50,939 bases of DNA from Bacteroides sp. SM23_62_1 (GCA_001304505.1 LJUQ01000060.1:1-50939); one strand, 5' to 3'; positions 37,857-46,297 are shown, counted from the first letter of the stretch. A program made the numbers and translations. Notes: a model not told the origin generated them from the sequence alone.

Positions 37857-39341
37857 ATGAAAGATTACATTCTTTCAGTTGACCAGAGCACATCCGCTAC
37901 GAAAGCTATCCTTGTCAATAAAAAAGGAAAAATCCGGGATCAGGTTTCATTAGGTCATCAGCAGTATTACCCGCAGCCCGACTGGGTTGAACACGACCCT
38001 GTGGAGATCTATCAGAATACAGTCAAAGCTATCACGCAAATAATCAACAAATCGGGATTAAAACAGGATGACATCGCTGCGCTGGCTATCACCAACCAGA
38101 GAGAGACAGTGGTTGTCTGGGACAGGGTAACAGCCACTCCCATATATCCTGCTGTTGTATGGCAATGCCAGCGGGGAGCCGCCATCTGCAAAGAACTTCG
38201 GGAGAAGGGCTATGAGCCAATGATCCAATCCAGTACAGGCCTGATTATCGATCCTTATTTTTCTGCATCCGGGATCAAATGGATCCTTGATAATGTTGAG
38301 GGAGCCATGCAAAAGGCCCGCAATGGTGATCTGCTGATGGGTACCATCGACAGCTGGCTGTTATGGAAACTTTCCGGCGGTAGGGTTCATGCAACCGACT
38401 ATTCAAATGCATGCAGGACCATGTTGTTTAATATCCATACCTGCACCTGGGATAAAGATATTGCTGATCTGCTGGGTATCCCGATGAGTATGTATCCTGA
38501 AGTTAAATATTCAGATGAGGTTTTCGGGTACTCACAACCATCTCCGGATTTTGATTTTTCACTCCCTGTTTCAGGTATTCTGGGTGATTCCCATGCTGCC
38601 CTGTTCGGTCAGAATTGTTTCAGTAAAGGTATGGGAAAAGCAACCTATGGCACCGGGTCATCCATTATGATGAATATCGGCGATCAACCTCTTGATTGCC
38701 CGGAAGGTTTGGTGACATCAATCGGTTGGGGCGCTCAGGGGAAAATAGTTTATGTCTTTGAAGGTAATATCCACTGTACCGGTGACACAATCAACTGGCT
38801 GGTAAATGATATCGGATTGATCAATGATCCCGGATCGAGTGAACAGATTGCATTGTCAGTGCCCGATAATAATGGTGTTTATCTTGTCCCCGCCTTCGTA
38901 GGACTTGGAGCACCATACTGGGATAATGATGCCCGTGCAATAATCTCCGGCATGCCAAGAAGTACCGGGAAAGCTCATCTCGTACGGGCAGCACTGGAAG
39001 CTATCGCATACCAGGTAAAGGATCTGGTAGATCTGATGACAACAGGTTCCGGTGTTAGCCTCGTTGAATTAAGGGTCGATGGTGGACCTACCAGAAATCG
39101 TTTCCTCATGCAATTCCAGGCCGATATGCTCAATGCATCCATCAACAGAAGCGATATCGCAGAGGTGTCCGCCCTGGGATCGGCATACATGGCAGGCCTG
39201 TCTACCGGCTTATGGAAAGACCTTGAAGAAATCAAATCCCTCAGAGGTAAGGATGAAATTTTCAAAGGGAAAATGCCGGAAGTACAGCGGGATAAATTAT
39301 ACAACGGCTGGAAAAAGGCGGTGGAAAGAACTTTATTATAA
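37857..39341 (+). CDS. FGGY kinase, glycerol-kinase-like with altered substrate pocket
   Basis: A 494-residue FGGY carbohydrate kinase whose overall sequence is close to glycerol kinase: VDQSTSATKA (P-loop, 8-17), ITNQRETVVVW, VVWQCQR, DPYFSASGIKWIL, GILGDSHAALFGQ, ATYGTGSSIMM, PAFVGLGAPYW, VDGGPTRNRFLMQFQAD. Compared with E. coli GlpK, the polyol contacts Arg83/Glu84, Trp103, Tyr135 and Asp245 are kept (R82, E83, W102, Y134, D244), but Gln246 becomes Ser245 and Phe270 becomes Ser269. That would enlarge the pocket. With the isomerase and transketolase alongside, it more likely phosphorylates a ketopentose, tetrulose or longer polyol than glycerol. A plain glycerol kinase remains possible. Confidence 0.88.
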   Translation: MKDYILSVDQSTSATKAILVNKKGKIRDQVSLGHQQYYPQPDWVEHDPVEIYQNTVKAITQIINKSGLKQDDIAALAITNQRETVVVWDRVTATPIYPAVVWQCQRGAAICKELREKGYEPMIQSSTGLIIDPYFSASGIKWILDNVEGAMQKARNGDLLMGTIDSWLLWKLSGGRVHATDYSNACRTMLFNIHTCTWDKDIADLLGIPMSMYPEVKYSDEVFGYSQPSPDFDFSLPVSGILGDSHAALFGQNCFSKGMGKATYGTGSSIMMNIGDQPLDCPEGLVTSIGWGAQGKIVYVFEGNIHCTGDTINWLVNDIGLINDPGSSEQIALSVPDNNGVYLVPAFVGLGAPYWDNDARAIISGMPRSTGKAHLVRAALEAIAYQVKDLVDLMTTGSGVSLVELRVDGGPTRNRFLMQFQADMLNASINRSDIAEVSALGSAYMAGLSTGLWKDLEEIKSLRGKDEIFKGKMPEVQRDKLYNGWKKAVERTLL

Positions 39342-39363
39342 AACATACTAAATATCTAAAGCT

Positions 39364-40383
39364 ATGGTAATCATTGAAAACTATTTCGTTGCCGTTTCCC
39401 TGTGTGTATTGACTATGATCTGCTGGGGATCATGGGCTAATACCCAGAAAATGGCTGCAAAGACATGGCGTTTTGAACTTTTCTACTGGGATCTTGCTAT
39501 TGGTCTCCTCCTGTTTGCTGTCCTGGCAGCATTTACTGTCGGAAGCTTCGGCAGCGGGGGAAGGACTTTTCTCGAAGACCTCAAAACAGCTGATGGTTCC
39601 AGCATTCTTTTTGCCATGCTCGGAGGTGCTATATGGAATCTCGGGAACCTGCTCCTGGTGGCTGCCATTGCTGTTGCCGGACTATCAGTCGGATTTCCGA
39701 TCGGGGGAGGAATAGCATGGGTACTAGGGATCATGGTAAATTATCTCCTGGTAATGCTCGATCCGAATAAGAAGTTTGAAGGCAGCAATATCCTTCTCTT
39801 TACAGGAGTGGCGGTTATTATTGCAGCTATCATACTCAGCATGTTTGCATACCGCAGGCTGGCAACAGAACAGAAAAAGCCGCCATTGAAAGGTATACTT
39901 CTCTCCGTCTTTGCAGGGCTTTTGATCGCATTCTTTTATGGGCTTGTTGTTAAATCACTCGATAATAATTTTGTTTCCGGCGGAACAGGAACATTAACAC
40001 CCTATACCGCTGTATTTTTCTTCGCGATCGGAATATTTATCAGTACAATTTTCTTTAACCCTGTATTCATGGCCAGGCCTGTCAGCGGTGAACCGGTAAA
40101 AATGAAAGAATACTGGAAGGGAAATTTTAAAACACATTCTACCGGTGTCCTGGGTGGATTCATCTGGATGCTGGGTATGGTTGTCAGCTTTATGGCTGTG
40201 GGTGCGGCCAATCCTGCAATTGCCTATGCTCTCAGCAATGCTGCACCGGTAGTAGCTATCCTGTGGGGACTATTTGTATGGAAAGAATTTAAGGATGCCC
40301 CGAAAGGAACAAATATACTGTTACTCATTATGTTTATCTGCTATCTTGCAGGTCTTACGCTAATTACTTTTTCAAATGCTTAA
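39364..40383 (+). CDS. GRP/RhaT-type sugar transporter
   Basis: Integral inner-membrane protein of 339 residues with about ten helices (first at 6-24, LCVLTMICWGSWANT; others around 43-62, 82-112, 118-135, 143-163, 178-200, 215-235, 260-283, 285-305, 315-335). CWGSWANTQK and GGGIAWVLGIMVNYLL resemble the glucose/ribose uptake and rhamnose transporter branch of the drug/metabolite superfamily, which import sugars by cation symport. It starts 22 bases after the kinase stop, so it is probably the inner-membrane entry point for the sugar used by this operon. Confidence 0.85.
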   Translation: MVIIENYFVAVSLCVLTMICWGSWANTQKMAAKTWRFELFYWDLAIGLLLFAVLAAFTVGSFGSGGRTFLEDLKTADGSSILFAMLGGAIWNLGNLLLVAAIAVAGLSVGFPIGGGIAWVLGIMVNYLLVMLDPNKKFEGSNILLFTGVAVIIAAIILSMFAYRRLATEQKKPPLKGILLSVFAGLLIAFFYGLVVKSLDNNFVSGGTGTLTPYTAVFFFAIGIFISTIFFNPVFMARPVSGEPVKMKEYWKGNFKTHSTGVLGGFIWMLGMVVSFMAVGAANPAIAYALSNAAPVVAILWGLFVWKEFKDAPKGTNILLLIMFICYLAGLTLITFSNA

Positions 40384-40529
40384 TAATAACGTATTGTGCT
40401 ATTAAAGATGATAATATTGATAATCAGATTTATATCAGGCCATCCCGATAGCTATCGGGAGCGCGGCCTGATATAAAAACATAACATTCAATAACATACA
40501 TTATTTAATAGTACAACACGTTAATAATA
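40381..40529. mobile_element. MITE-like palindromic element, copy 2
   Basis: Terminal inverted repeats 40381-40406 and 40504-40529 match at 22 of 26 positions (core TAACGTATTGTGCTATTAAA). An inner 12-bp stem pairs 40429-40440 with 40466-40477, and the tip carries the palindrome CCCGATAGCTATCGGG (40444-40459). It shares 37 identical bases (40404-40440) with copy 1 at 12336-12372. The element overlaps the transporter stop codon and sits about 90 bases before the TIM-barrel gene. Confidence 0.8.
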
Positions 40530-40606
40530 ATCCTGTTAAATCATTCAATCAGGAAATCAAAAAAATTTGCCAATTCATCTTATTCATAATCAAAAAACCT
40601 AACTGT

Positions 40607-40614
40607 AAAGGAGA
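40607..40614 (+). promoter_or_regulatory. Strong Shine-Dalgarno of TIM-barrel gene
   Basis: AAAGGAGA 6 bases before ATG 40621 is a near-perfect Shine-Dalgarno sequence. Almost all other genes here lack one, as usual in Bacteroidetes, so it stands out and fixes this start. Confidence 0.6.
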
Positions 40615-40620
40615 ATAAAT

Positions 40621-41511
40621 ATGCAAACAATTTCAAGAAGAAAATTTTTAGGTACCTCCGCAATGGGTATCGTTGCTGCCGGGTACCTCCCACTGGATGC
40701 CATGGGATCTGCCAGAACCCCGTTTGATTGGCCGCTGAGCTTTCAGTCGTGGGGTATGAGAGAATTACTCGCAAAAGATTTTGATAATACGCTTGGTAAA
40801 ATCAGGGCATTGGGATATAAAGGTATCGAGATGTGCTCTCCCGTTGGTTACAAACAAATCGGTTTTGGGCCCCTGGGAAAACTGAAAGTCACTGAACTTA
40901 GGCAGAAAATAGAAGCCGCAGACCTGTTCTGCAAAACATGCCATTTTATGCACTGGGAATTGCGTGGTGACGCACTTCAAAACACCATCAGTTATGGAAA
41001 GGAACTTGGTTTGCACGACCTGGTGCTGTCTGCTGCCGCTCTTCGCAATGATGCAACGCTCGATGCCTGGAAAGAAGTCGCTGACGAATTGAACAAGGCA
41101 GGTGAAGTGGTAAAGAATGCCGGCCTGCAGCTTGTTTATCATAATCACACCATCGGGCCCGAGATTAATGGTGTACAACTTTATGACGAGCTGATGCGTC
41201 TGTTTGATCCGGATCTTATTAAAATGCAATTCCAGATTGCTTCCATCTCGGAAGGTTTTGATGTCATTGAGTATATCGCAAAATATTCGGGCCGTTATAT
41301 TTCATTACATATGCATGACTGGGACCCGGAACAAAAAAAGATAGTCCCAATCGGGCAGGGTGTGGTCGACTGGAAAAAATTACTGGCCACTGTAAAGGAA
41401 AGCGGTATCTCGGAATATGGTATGATTGTCGAAATGGAGACAAGGCCCCCGGATGATCCGTTCGAAGCCCTCGCCAGCAGCTATACTTACTTAAACAGCC
41501 TTGAGATTTAG
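40621..41511 (+). CDS. Tat-signal xylose-isomerase-like TIM-barrel protein
   Basis: A 296-residue sugar phosphate isomerase/epimerase-like TIM barrel (AP endonuclease family 2 fold). The N-terminus SRRKFLGTSAMGIVAAGYLP carries a twin-arginine signal (Arg-Arg at 6-7), so the folded protein is probably exported. Barrel strands show LGYKGIEMCSP, LQLVYHNH, DLIKMQFQIAS, YISLHMHDWDP and GMIVEMETRPPDDP, with metal-type Glu/His residues at strand ends. Related proteins act as epimerases or 3-keto-sugar lyases/isomerases; the substrate is unknown. It follows the transporter after a MITE-like insert and likely belongs to the same sugar pathway. Confidence 0.85.
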   Translation: MQTISRRKFLGTSAMGIVAAGYLPLDAMGSARTPFDWPLSFQSWGMRELLAKDFDNTLGKIRALGYKGIEMCSPVGYKQIGFGPLGKLKVTELRQKIEAADLFCKTCHFMHWELRGDALQNTISYGKELGLHDLVLSAAALRNDATLDAWKEVADELNKAGEVVKNAGLQLVYHNHTIGPEINGVQLYDELMRLFDPDLIKMQFQIASISEGFDVIEYIAKYSGRYISLHMHDWDPEQKKIVPIGQGVVDWKKLLATVKESGISEYGMIVEMETRPPDDPFEALASSYTYLNSLEI

Positions 41512-41721
41512 TAAGGTGCAATTTGTAATAAGTCGCGCTTTAGACAATCTGGTAAATTTCTGCCGTTTAGGATGGCAGGGATAGTCCAGGTATGATTAAT
41601 GTAAGATTAAGGATTAACGATTCTTGATTTAAGAAGTCTCTTTTTTACTGGTTTTTACTTATTCCCCAATTGAACTAGAAGGAGAAGAAATCACCTTTTT
41701 TTCAAGAATCGTGATTCTCGT

Positions 41722-41949
41722 CTATTTACAAAAAGTGAAAAACCTTGCCCAGCTCTGGCCGGGGAATTGATATCCGCCAGCCCATGCAGTCTCACTGGTG
41801 CCCAGAATAGGCTTGCACACGGCCGCGATCTCAATAATTGTTGTCTGTACAAAAGTAATCTGTGAAGTGCCATCGGCTGGTTTCAGAACTACTGCAATAA
41901 AATAACCACTGAAATTCCCTGTGTTGAAAATATATCTACTCTTCAACAT
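41722..41949 (-). CDS. Possible small protein of unknown function
   Basis: A 75-residue frame (MLKSRYIFNTGNFSGYFIAVVL ... GGYQFPGQSWARFFTFCK) overlapping the 3' end of the CWC gene by 14 bases on the same strand. The composition is protein-like rather than random, but I recognise no family. It could be a third gene of the folB-CWC set or chance. The rest of 41512-41721 has only an AT-rich stretch with no gene seen. Confidence 0.3.
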   Translation of the reverse strand: MLKSRYIFNTGNFSGYFIAVVLKPADGTSQITFVQTTIIEIAAVCKPILGTSETAWAGGYQFPGQSWARFFTFCK

Positions 41950-42115
41950 ATTCCCTCAGACAATCCGGGCAAAGACAATCGTTATATAATTTCTTAATTT
42001 CCAATAATTCTTTCCTGTGTAACGGAAGATTTTCACACCAGCAGTCATCCTCAGAATAGCAGTTAAAATCATTTTTACATTTCGGGCATTGTTTTATATT
42101 GGCAGTCTTTATCAT
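41936..42115 (-). CDS. Small cysteine-rich CWC-family protein
   Basis: A 59-residue protein (start MIKTANIKQCPKCKNDF) with eight Cys arranged CPxC...C...CWC...CLCPxC: CPKCKNDFNCYSEDDCWCE and NDCLCPDCL. This is the pattern of the Cys_rich_CWC family, a probable zinc-ribbon-like protein of unknown role. ATG 42115 is 4 bases after the folB stop, so it is co-transcribed with folB. It is easily missed because of its size. Confidence 0.75.
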   Translation of the reverse strand: MIKTANIKQCPKCKNDFNCYSEDDCWCENLPLHRKELLEIKKLYNDCLCPDCLREYVEE

Positions 42116-42118
42116 AGG

Positions 42119-42472
42119 TTATCTGCTTAATGTAACACTGACTTTTTCGATCCTCCCTCCTCCCATCGGTGGATTCATCTTGGAAACTTTTACTGTTACT
42201 TTTTCAATACCATCAAAATGAACATAAATGGCATCAATGATCCTTTTTGCAATATTTTCCAGAAGTTTTGATTTTTTATCCATTTCCTCCTTAACCACAC
42301 GATAGGCAGTAAAGTAGTTAATGGTGTCTTTGAGATTATCAGAGTCGGCAGGTTTGTTAAGATCAGCCTCAATGGTCAGGCTGACCAGAAATTTATTACC
42401 AACGATCTGCTCTTCACGATAATGCCCGTGAAAAGCATAAAACTCCATGTTCTCTATTGAAATTGTGCCCAT
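42119..42472 (-). CDS. folB: Dihydroneopterin aldolase
   Basis: A 117-residue FolB, cytosolic, converting 7,8-dihydroneopterin to 6-hydroxymethyl-dihydropterin plus glycolaldehyde in folate synthesis. Motifs: MEFYAFHGHYREEQIVGNKF with the conserved FHGxxxxE, INYFTAYRVV, LLENIAKRI and the C-terminal VSKMNPPMGGGRIEKVSV, where PPM(G)G holds the pterin site region. Full length. Upstream is a repeat-filled gap and downstream a CWC protein. The identification is secure. Confidence 0.93.
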   Translation of the reverse strand: MGTISIENMEFYAFHGHYREEQIVGNKFLVSLTIEADLNKPADSDNLKDTINYFTAYRVVKEEMDKKSKLLENIAKRIIDAIYVHFDGIEKVTVKVSKMNPPMGGGRIEKVSVTLSR

Positions 42473-42479
42473 TGTTGTA

Positions 42480-42830
42480 AAATCGAAACCTGCCTTGTGG
42501 AAGGCAAAATCGAAATTCCAAAAATCGAAATCCTAAATAAAGAAGAAATATCGAGAATAGAAAATCGAAACCTGTCTTAAAACAGGTAAAATCGAAATTA
42601 CGAAAATCGAAATCCGGACAATTTCTGAAGCAAAGCGAAAGAAATTTCCCATGAGCGGGCAGTGGATTGGCATGTGGGTGACGAATAAATAAAGAATAAA
42701 TATTGAAAATCGGAAATCGGACAATTTCTGAAGCAAAGCGGAAGAAATTCTCCATGAGCGGGTGATGGGTTGGCATTTGGGTGGTGAATACATAAAAAGA
42801 AATACCAAAAACCGAAACCTCCCGCAATTC
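42480..42830. repeat. Repeat-rich gap: 103-bp tandem duplication and AAATCGAAAT runs
   Basis: A unit beginning CGGACAATTTCTGAAGCAAAGC occurs at 42615-42717 and again from 42718 to about 42812 (period 103 bases). Left of it, short AAATCGAAATT and AAACCTGxCTT motifs repeat from 42480 to 42615. Several overlapping reading frames cross this area on the minus strand, but they merely translate the repeats and I reject them as genes. No promoter for folB could be assigned. Confidence 0.75.
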
Positions 42831-42915
42831 CCTGATTCATAATTACTCCACAAACTCAATAAAAATCATTATCAAAGATTGTTACATTGCCTGTGCTGTA
42901 ATAAATGACAGATGA

Positions 42916-43629
42916 TCAGAGTAAATTCCTGGCTTTTAACAGGCTAAGGATAAATGTTATGGTGAGTATGACTAAGATAACGAAATAAACCCATAGCATT
43001 TTTTTGTTTTTCGCTTCAATTTCCTCGGTGTGCCCCAGATAACTGGCTTCAAGATCGTTTAAATAAGCTTTAAGTTTCCTCATGGATACTTCAGTCGATA
43101 ACTTCTGGACTCCATAGATGAAAACCAGCATGGTCAATGAAATAATCACAAAAAAGCCAACTTTGTTAATCCTGAACACCCCATCCTGATTATCGACAAG
43201 TGTACCTAATGAAAAGGTTAGTATCCAGGCAATAATTGCAGTCAGGATTAACCATATTTCATAATGAAATCGCAGAAATCTTAATTTCGACTGAAGTAAA
43301 TCCCTGAGATCTTTACTGAAATTATTTATTTCACGGATCTTCATGAAAATAAAGAATCCATATCCAAGGAAAATTAGTGACAGCACCAGTAATCCCGATT
43401 CAACCGTCAGCATGACCGGATTGGTGCGGTATCCATAAAGGTTCATTGATAACATGACAATGCTTGCCAGGATAGCCAGCAAATACAAGATCAAATTAAA
43501 ATTAAAGGTCCAGTAAACCTTTGAAATTCTGGGTTTTAAATGTTTTGTTACCATATCAATATCAATTTTTAGGTGTTCAGGAACATGTTTTTCTTTTTCC
43601 CAGGTGTTTATAATATTATTGTCTTCCAT
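42916..43629 (-). CDS. Five-helix membrane protein paired with ECF sigma factor
   Basis: A 237-residue protein with a soluble N-terminus of about 37 residues and five hydrophobic segments (about 38-66, 73-98, 122-144, 156-174, 211-232). It begins 1 base after the sigma factor stop, the position of an anti-sigma factor gene. The N-terminus (NTWEKEKHVPEHLKIDIDMV) lacks the zinc-binding His/Cys motif of typical anti-sigma domains. It may hold the sigma factor at the membrane by another mode. Not recognised beyond topology and position. Confidence 0.8.
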   Translation of the reverse strand: MEDNNIINTWEKEKHVPEHLKIDIDMVTKHLKPRISKVYWTFNFNLILYLLAILASIVMLSMNLYGYRTNPVMLTVESGLLVLSLIFLGYGFFIFMKIREINNFSKDLRDLLQSKLRFLRFHYEIWLILTAIIAWILTFSLGTLVDNQDGVFRINKVGFFVIISLTMLVFIYGVQKLSTEVSMRKLKAYLNDLEASYLGHTEEIEAKNKKMLWVYFVILVILTITFILSLLKARNLL

Positions 43630-43630
43630 T

Positions 43631-44122
43631 TTAATCCTGATTTAGGATGAGTTGCTTTAGTTTATCTTTAATCCTCACGATGCGTACACCGACATTTTTT
43701 GCGGTAATCCCCACGATATTCCCAATTTCCTCATAACCGTGCCTCTCCAGGTAAAGAAATATAATTGCACGATCGATCTGATTCAGAGTACGTATAGCCC
43801 TGTATAGTTTCTGCAACTCCTCCTTAAGCTCTTTCAGACTGTTGTCTTCCTCTATTTGAATATTCCTGAGATCGGTAGTTAACAGAGGTTTGTTTCTGTT
43901 AAAATACAGAGCAGTGTTGAGAGCTACCCTGTACATCCATGTTTGAAATTTTGATTCTCCACGGAATGAAGGATAAGAACGCCAGAGCTGATAGATGATC
44001 TCCTGTTTCAGATCCTGTTTTTCCTCATAAGAGGAAGCATATATGTTGCAGATTTTATGCACCATATCTTCATTTGAGGTCAGCTGATTCAAAAATTCCT
44101 GTTCCAGTTCTTTTCTTACCAT
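43631..44122 (-). CDS. ECF (RpoE-like) RNA polymerase sigma factor
   Basis: A 163-residue sigma-70 family factor with only regions 2 and 4. Region 2 shows EEKQDLKQEIIYQLWRSYP and GESKFQTWMYRVALNTALY (about 33-75); region 4 shows LNQIDRAIIFLYLERHGYEEI and ITAKNVGVRIVRIKDKLKQ (about 113-160), the helix-turn-helix. It directs polymerase to a special promoter set, usually after release from a membrane-bound inhibitor, here likely the adjacent downstream membrane protein. Target genes are not visible in the window. Confidence 0.9.
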   Translation of the reverse strand: MVRKELEQEFLNQLTSNEDMVHKICNIYASSYEEKQDLKQEIIYQLWRSYPSFRGESKFQTWMYRVALNTALYFNRNKPLLTTDLRNIQIEEDNSLKELKEELQKLYRAIRTLNQIDRAIIFLYLERHGYEEIGNIVGITAKNVGVRIVRIKDKLKQLILNQD

Positions 44123-44291
44123 TCAGATCTTTTTAACTTATTAGTTGAAAGAAAACCAAAAAAACTACAAATAATTATAATGAATACAATCATAAATTAA
44201 ATTAATCATTTTGATTAATTCTTAATAAAGACTTTTTTATTCTAACAGCAGGCTTATGTCTCCAATCAACTTTTTTCTAATTTTGTTTTTC

Positions 44292-44329
44292 TGTGCACTC
44301 TGTATAATCTCTGTGGTCTCTGTGGTTAA
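44292..44329. repeat. Half copy of CTCTGTGGTTAA element
   Basis: Repeats the right end of the 34273-34379 element (AATCTCTGTGGTCTCTGTGG, continuing TTAA). No matching left arm is seen nearby. It lies 37 bases before the glnS start, within a gap without other features. Confidence 0.6.
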
Positions 44330-44365
44330 TAAATACAATTTTAGATAAACGATCATAATTAATTC

Positions 44366-46057
44366 ATGAATAATACCGGTAAAGAATCCCGTCCTCTTAA
44401 TTTCATCGAAACTATCATCGAAGAAGGCCTGAAGAATGGTAAAAATGAAGGCCGTGTTCATACCAGGTTCCCGCCGGAACCAAATGGATACCTTCATATC
44501 GGTCATGCAAAATCCATCTGCCTGAATTTCGGCCTTGCTGAAAAATATGGAGGAAAATGCAATCTTCGCTTTGATGATACCAATCCCGTTACCGAGGAAG
44601 TTGAATATGTTGATTCTATTAAGGAAGACATCAGGTGGCTTGGATTTGACTGGGAAGACAGGGAATATTACGCCTCCGATTATTTCGACCTGTTATATGA
44701 ATTCGCATTGAAGCTTATCAAAAACGGCAAGGCCTATGTCGATGATCAGTCTGTTGAAGCTATCAGTGAACAGCGTGGCACACCAACACAATCGGGAACA
44801 GAAAGTCCCTGCAGAAACCGTTCTATAGAAGAAAATCTCGAGCTCTTTGAAAAAATGAGAAACGGAGAATTTGCTGAAGGTACACATGTCCTGAGGGCAA
44901 AGATCGATATGGCATCACCTAACATGCACATGCGTGATCCTGTAATATACCGGATCAAGCATGCCTCTCATCACCGTACCGGGGATACATGGTGTATCTA
45001 CCCCATGTATGATTTTGCACACGGGCAGAGTGACTATTTTGAAGGGATCACCCATTCGATCTGTACACTGGAATTTGAGGTTCACCGTCCGCTTTATGAT
45101 TGGCTTGTGGAAGAACTTAAAGAAAGTGATTACCGGCCACACCAGATTGAATTTGCCCGGTTAAATTTGAGTTTTACTATTATGAGTAAACGCCGGCTCC
45201 TTGAACTTGTGAAGAAAGGTTATGTCCGGGGCTGGGATGATCCCCGTATGCCAACGATCTGCGCATTCCGGAGAAGAGGGTATACACCGGAAGCCATAAG
45301 GTTCTTTGCTGAAAGGGTCGGTGTGGCAAAACGTGACAATGTGATCGATGTTGCCCTTCTGGAACATACCATCAGAGAAGATCTGAATATGAGGGCAAAC
45401 CGTGTAATGGCTGTATTAAATCCTTTGAAGGTGGTTATCATCAATTATCCTGAAGATAAGGTAGAATGGATGGAAACAATCAATAATCCTGAAGATGAAA
45501 ACATGGGTACACGCAAGATTCCTTTTTCCAGGGAATTGCTGATAGAGCAGGATGACTTTATGGAAGATCCTCCAAAAAAGTTCTTCAGATTGTCTCCCGG
45601 AAATGAAGTACGCCTCAAAAGTGCCTATATCATTAAATGTGAAAAAGTAATTAAAGATAATAATGGCCGGATTGTTGAACTGCATTGCACCTATGATCCG
45701 GATACCCGCTCAGGCGGGCCCCAAAGTAACAGGAAAGTTAAAAGCACCATCCACTGGCTGTCATCAAGACATGCATTTAAAGCTGAGATCAGGCTCTATG
45801 ACAGACTCTTTAATAAAGAAGATCCCGGTGAGTTTGACGAGGGCCAGGATTTTATATCAAACCTGAACCCTGATTCCCTTGAAATTCTTGATGGCTATGT
45901 TGAACCTTCGCTGAAAGGCTCAAGGCCGCTGGAGAAATTCCAGTTTCAGCGACTGGGTTATTTCTGTGTCGATCCTGACTCAACTGAAGAAAAACTTGTT
46001 TTTAACAGGACGGTGACGCTCAGGGATACGTGGGCGAGGATTCAAGCTAAAGCTTGA
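44366..46057 (+). CDS. glnS: Glutaminyl-tRNA synthetase
   Basis: A 563-residue class I aminoacyl-tRNA synthetase that charges tRNA-Gln. It has HIGH-type motif YLHIGHAKS (His44-His47) after FPPEPNG, the tRNA-contact region [19 protein letters not shown], and KMSKS-type motif [11 protein letters not shown] (273-277). The C-terminal beta-barrel anticodon-binding domain runs from about 340 to the end ([19 protein letters not shown]). Length is standard. It shows the bacterium charges Gln directly. A small inverted repeat (46041-46058, TTCAAGCT/AGCTTGAA) covers the stop codon. Confidence 0.96.
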   Translation: MNNTGKESRPLNFIETIIEEGLKNGKNEGRVHTRFPPEPNGYLHIGHAKSICLNFGLAEKYGGKCNLRFDDTNPVTEEVEYVDSIKEDIRWLGFDWEDREYYASDYFDLLYEFALKLIKNGKAYVDDQSVEAISEQRGTPTQSGTESPCRNRSIEENLELFEKMRNGEFAEGTHVLRAKIDMASPNMHMRDPVIYRIKHASHHRTGDTWCIYPMYDFAHGQSDYFEGITHSICTLEFEVHRPLYDWLVEELKESDYRPHQIEFARLNLSFTIMSKRRLLELVKKGYVRGWDDPRMPTICAFRRRGYTPEAIRFFAERVGVAKRDNVIDVALLEHTIREDLNMRANRVMAVLNPLKVVIINYPEDKVEWMETINNPEDENMGTRKIPFSRELLIEQDDFMEDPPKKFFRLSPGNEVRLKSAYIIKCEKVIKDNNGRIVELHCTYDPDTRSGGPQSNRKVKSTIHWLSSRHAFKAEIRLYDRLFNKEDPGEFDEGQDFISNLNPDSLEILDGYVEPSLKGSRPLEKFQFQRLGYFCVDPDSTEEKLVFNRTVTLRDTWARIQAKA

Positions 46058-46067
46058 ATGGCTCAAA

Positions 46068-46297
46068 GTTCAAAGTTCAATGTTTAAAGTTTAAAGTTAG
46101 TGTGAGTTTGTGTGTGAGATTTTAGTTCTGGGTATCAAAGTTGTTGATTAAGAAAATGGAAATCCTAAACCGAAAAGATCTAACCATCCATCACCACCAA
46201 TAAACCAATTCACACCAACCGAGAGCCGGGAACTTTTCATCAAACCCTTCACCCCTCACCCAAACCAACCTTAAACTTTAAACATTGAACTTTGAAC
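46068..46297. repeat. ~230-bp element with perfect 27-bp inverted ends
   Basis: Positions 46068-46094 and 46271-46297 are exact reverse complements (GTTCAAAGTTCAATGTTTAA plus seven bases). The 176 bases between encode nothing credible, and the inner flanks are GTGTG/CACCC-rich, loosely complementary too. It sits between the convergent glnS and exported hypothetical genes, and would form a long hairpin or be a MITE-like insertion. Confidence 0.8.

Noticed and set aside
42480-42830. CRISPR-like array
   Set aside because: Only two 103-bp units directly abutting without spacers, plus irregular short motifs.
42414-42859. Overlapping minus-strand ORFs of 80-137 codons
   Set aside because: They translate the tandem repeat in several frames, have low-complexity Phe/Ile-rich content, and one overlaps folB.
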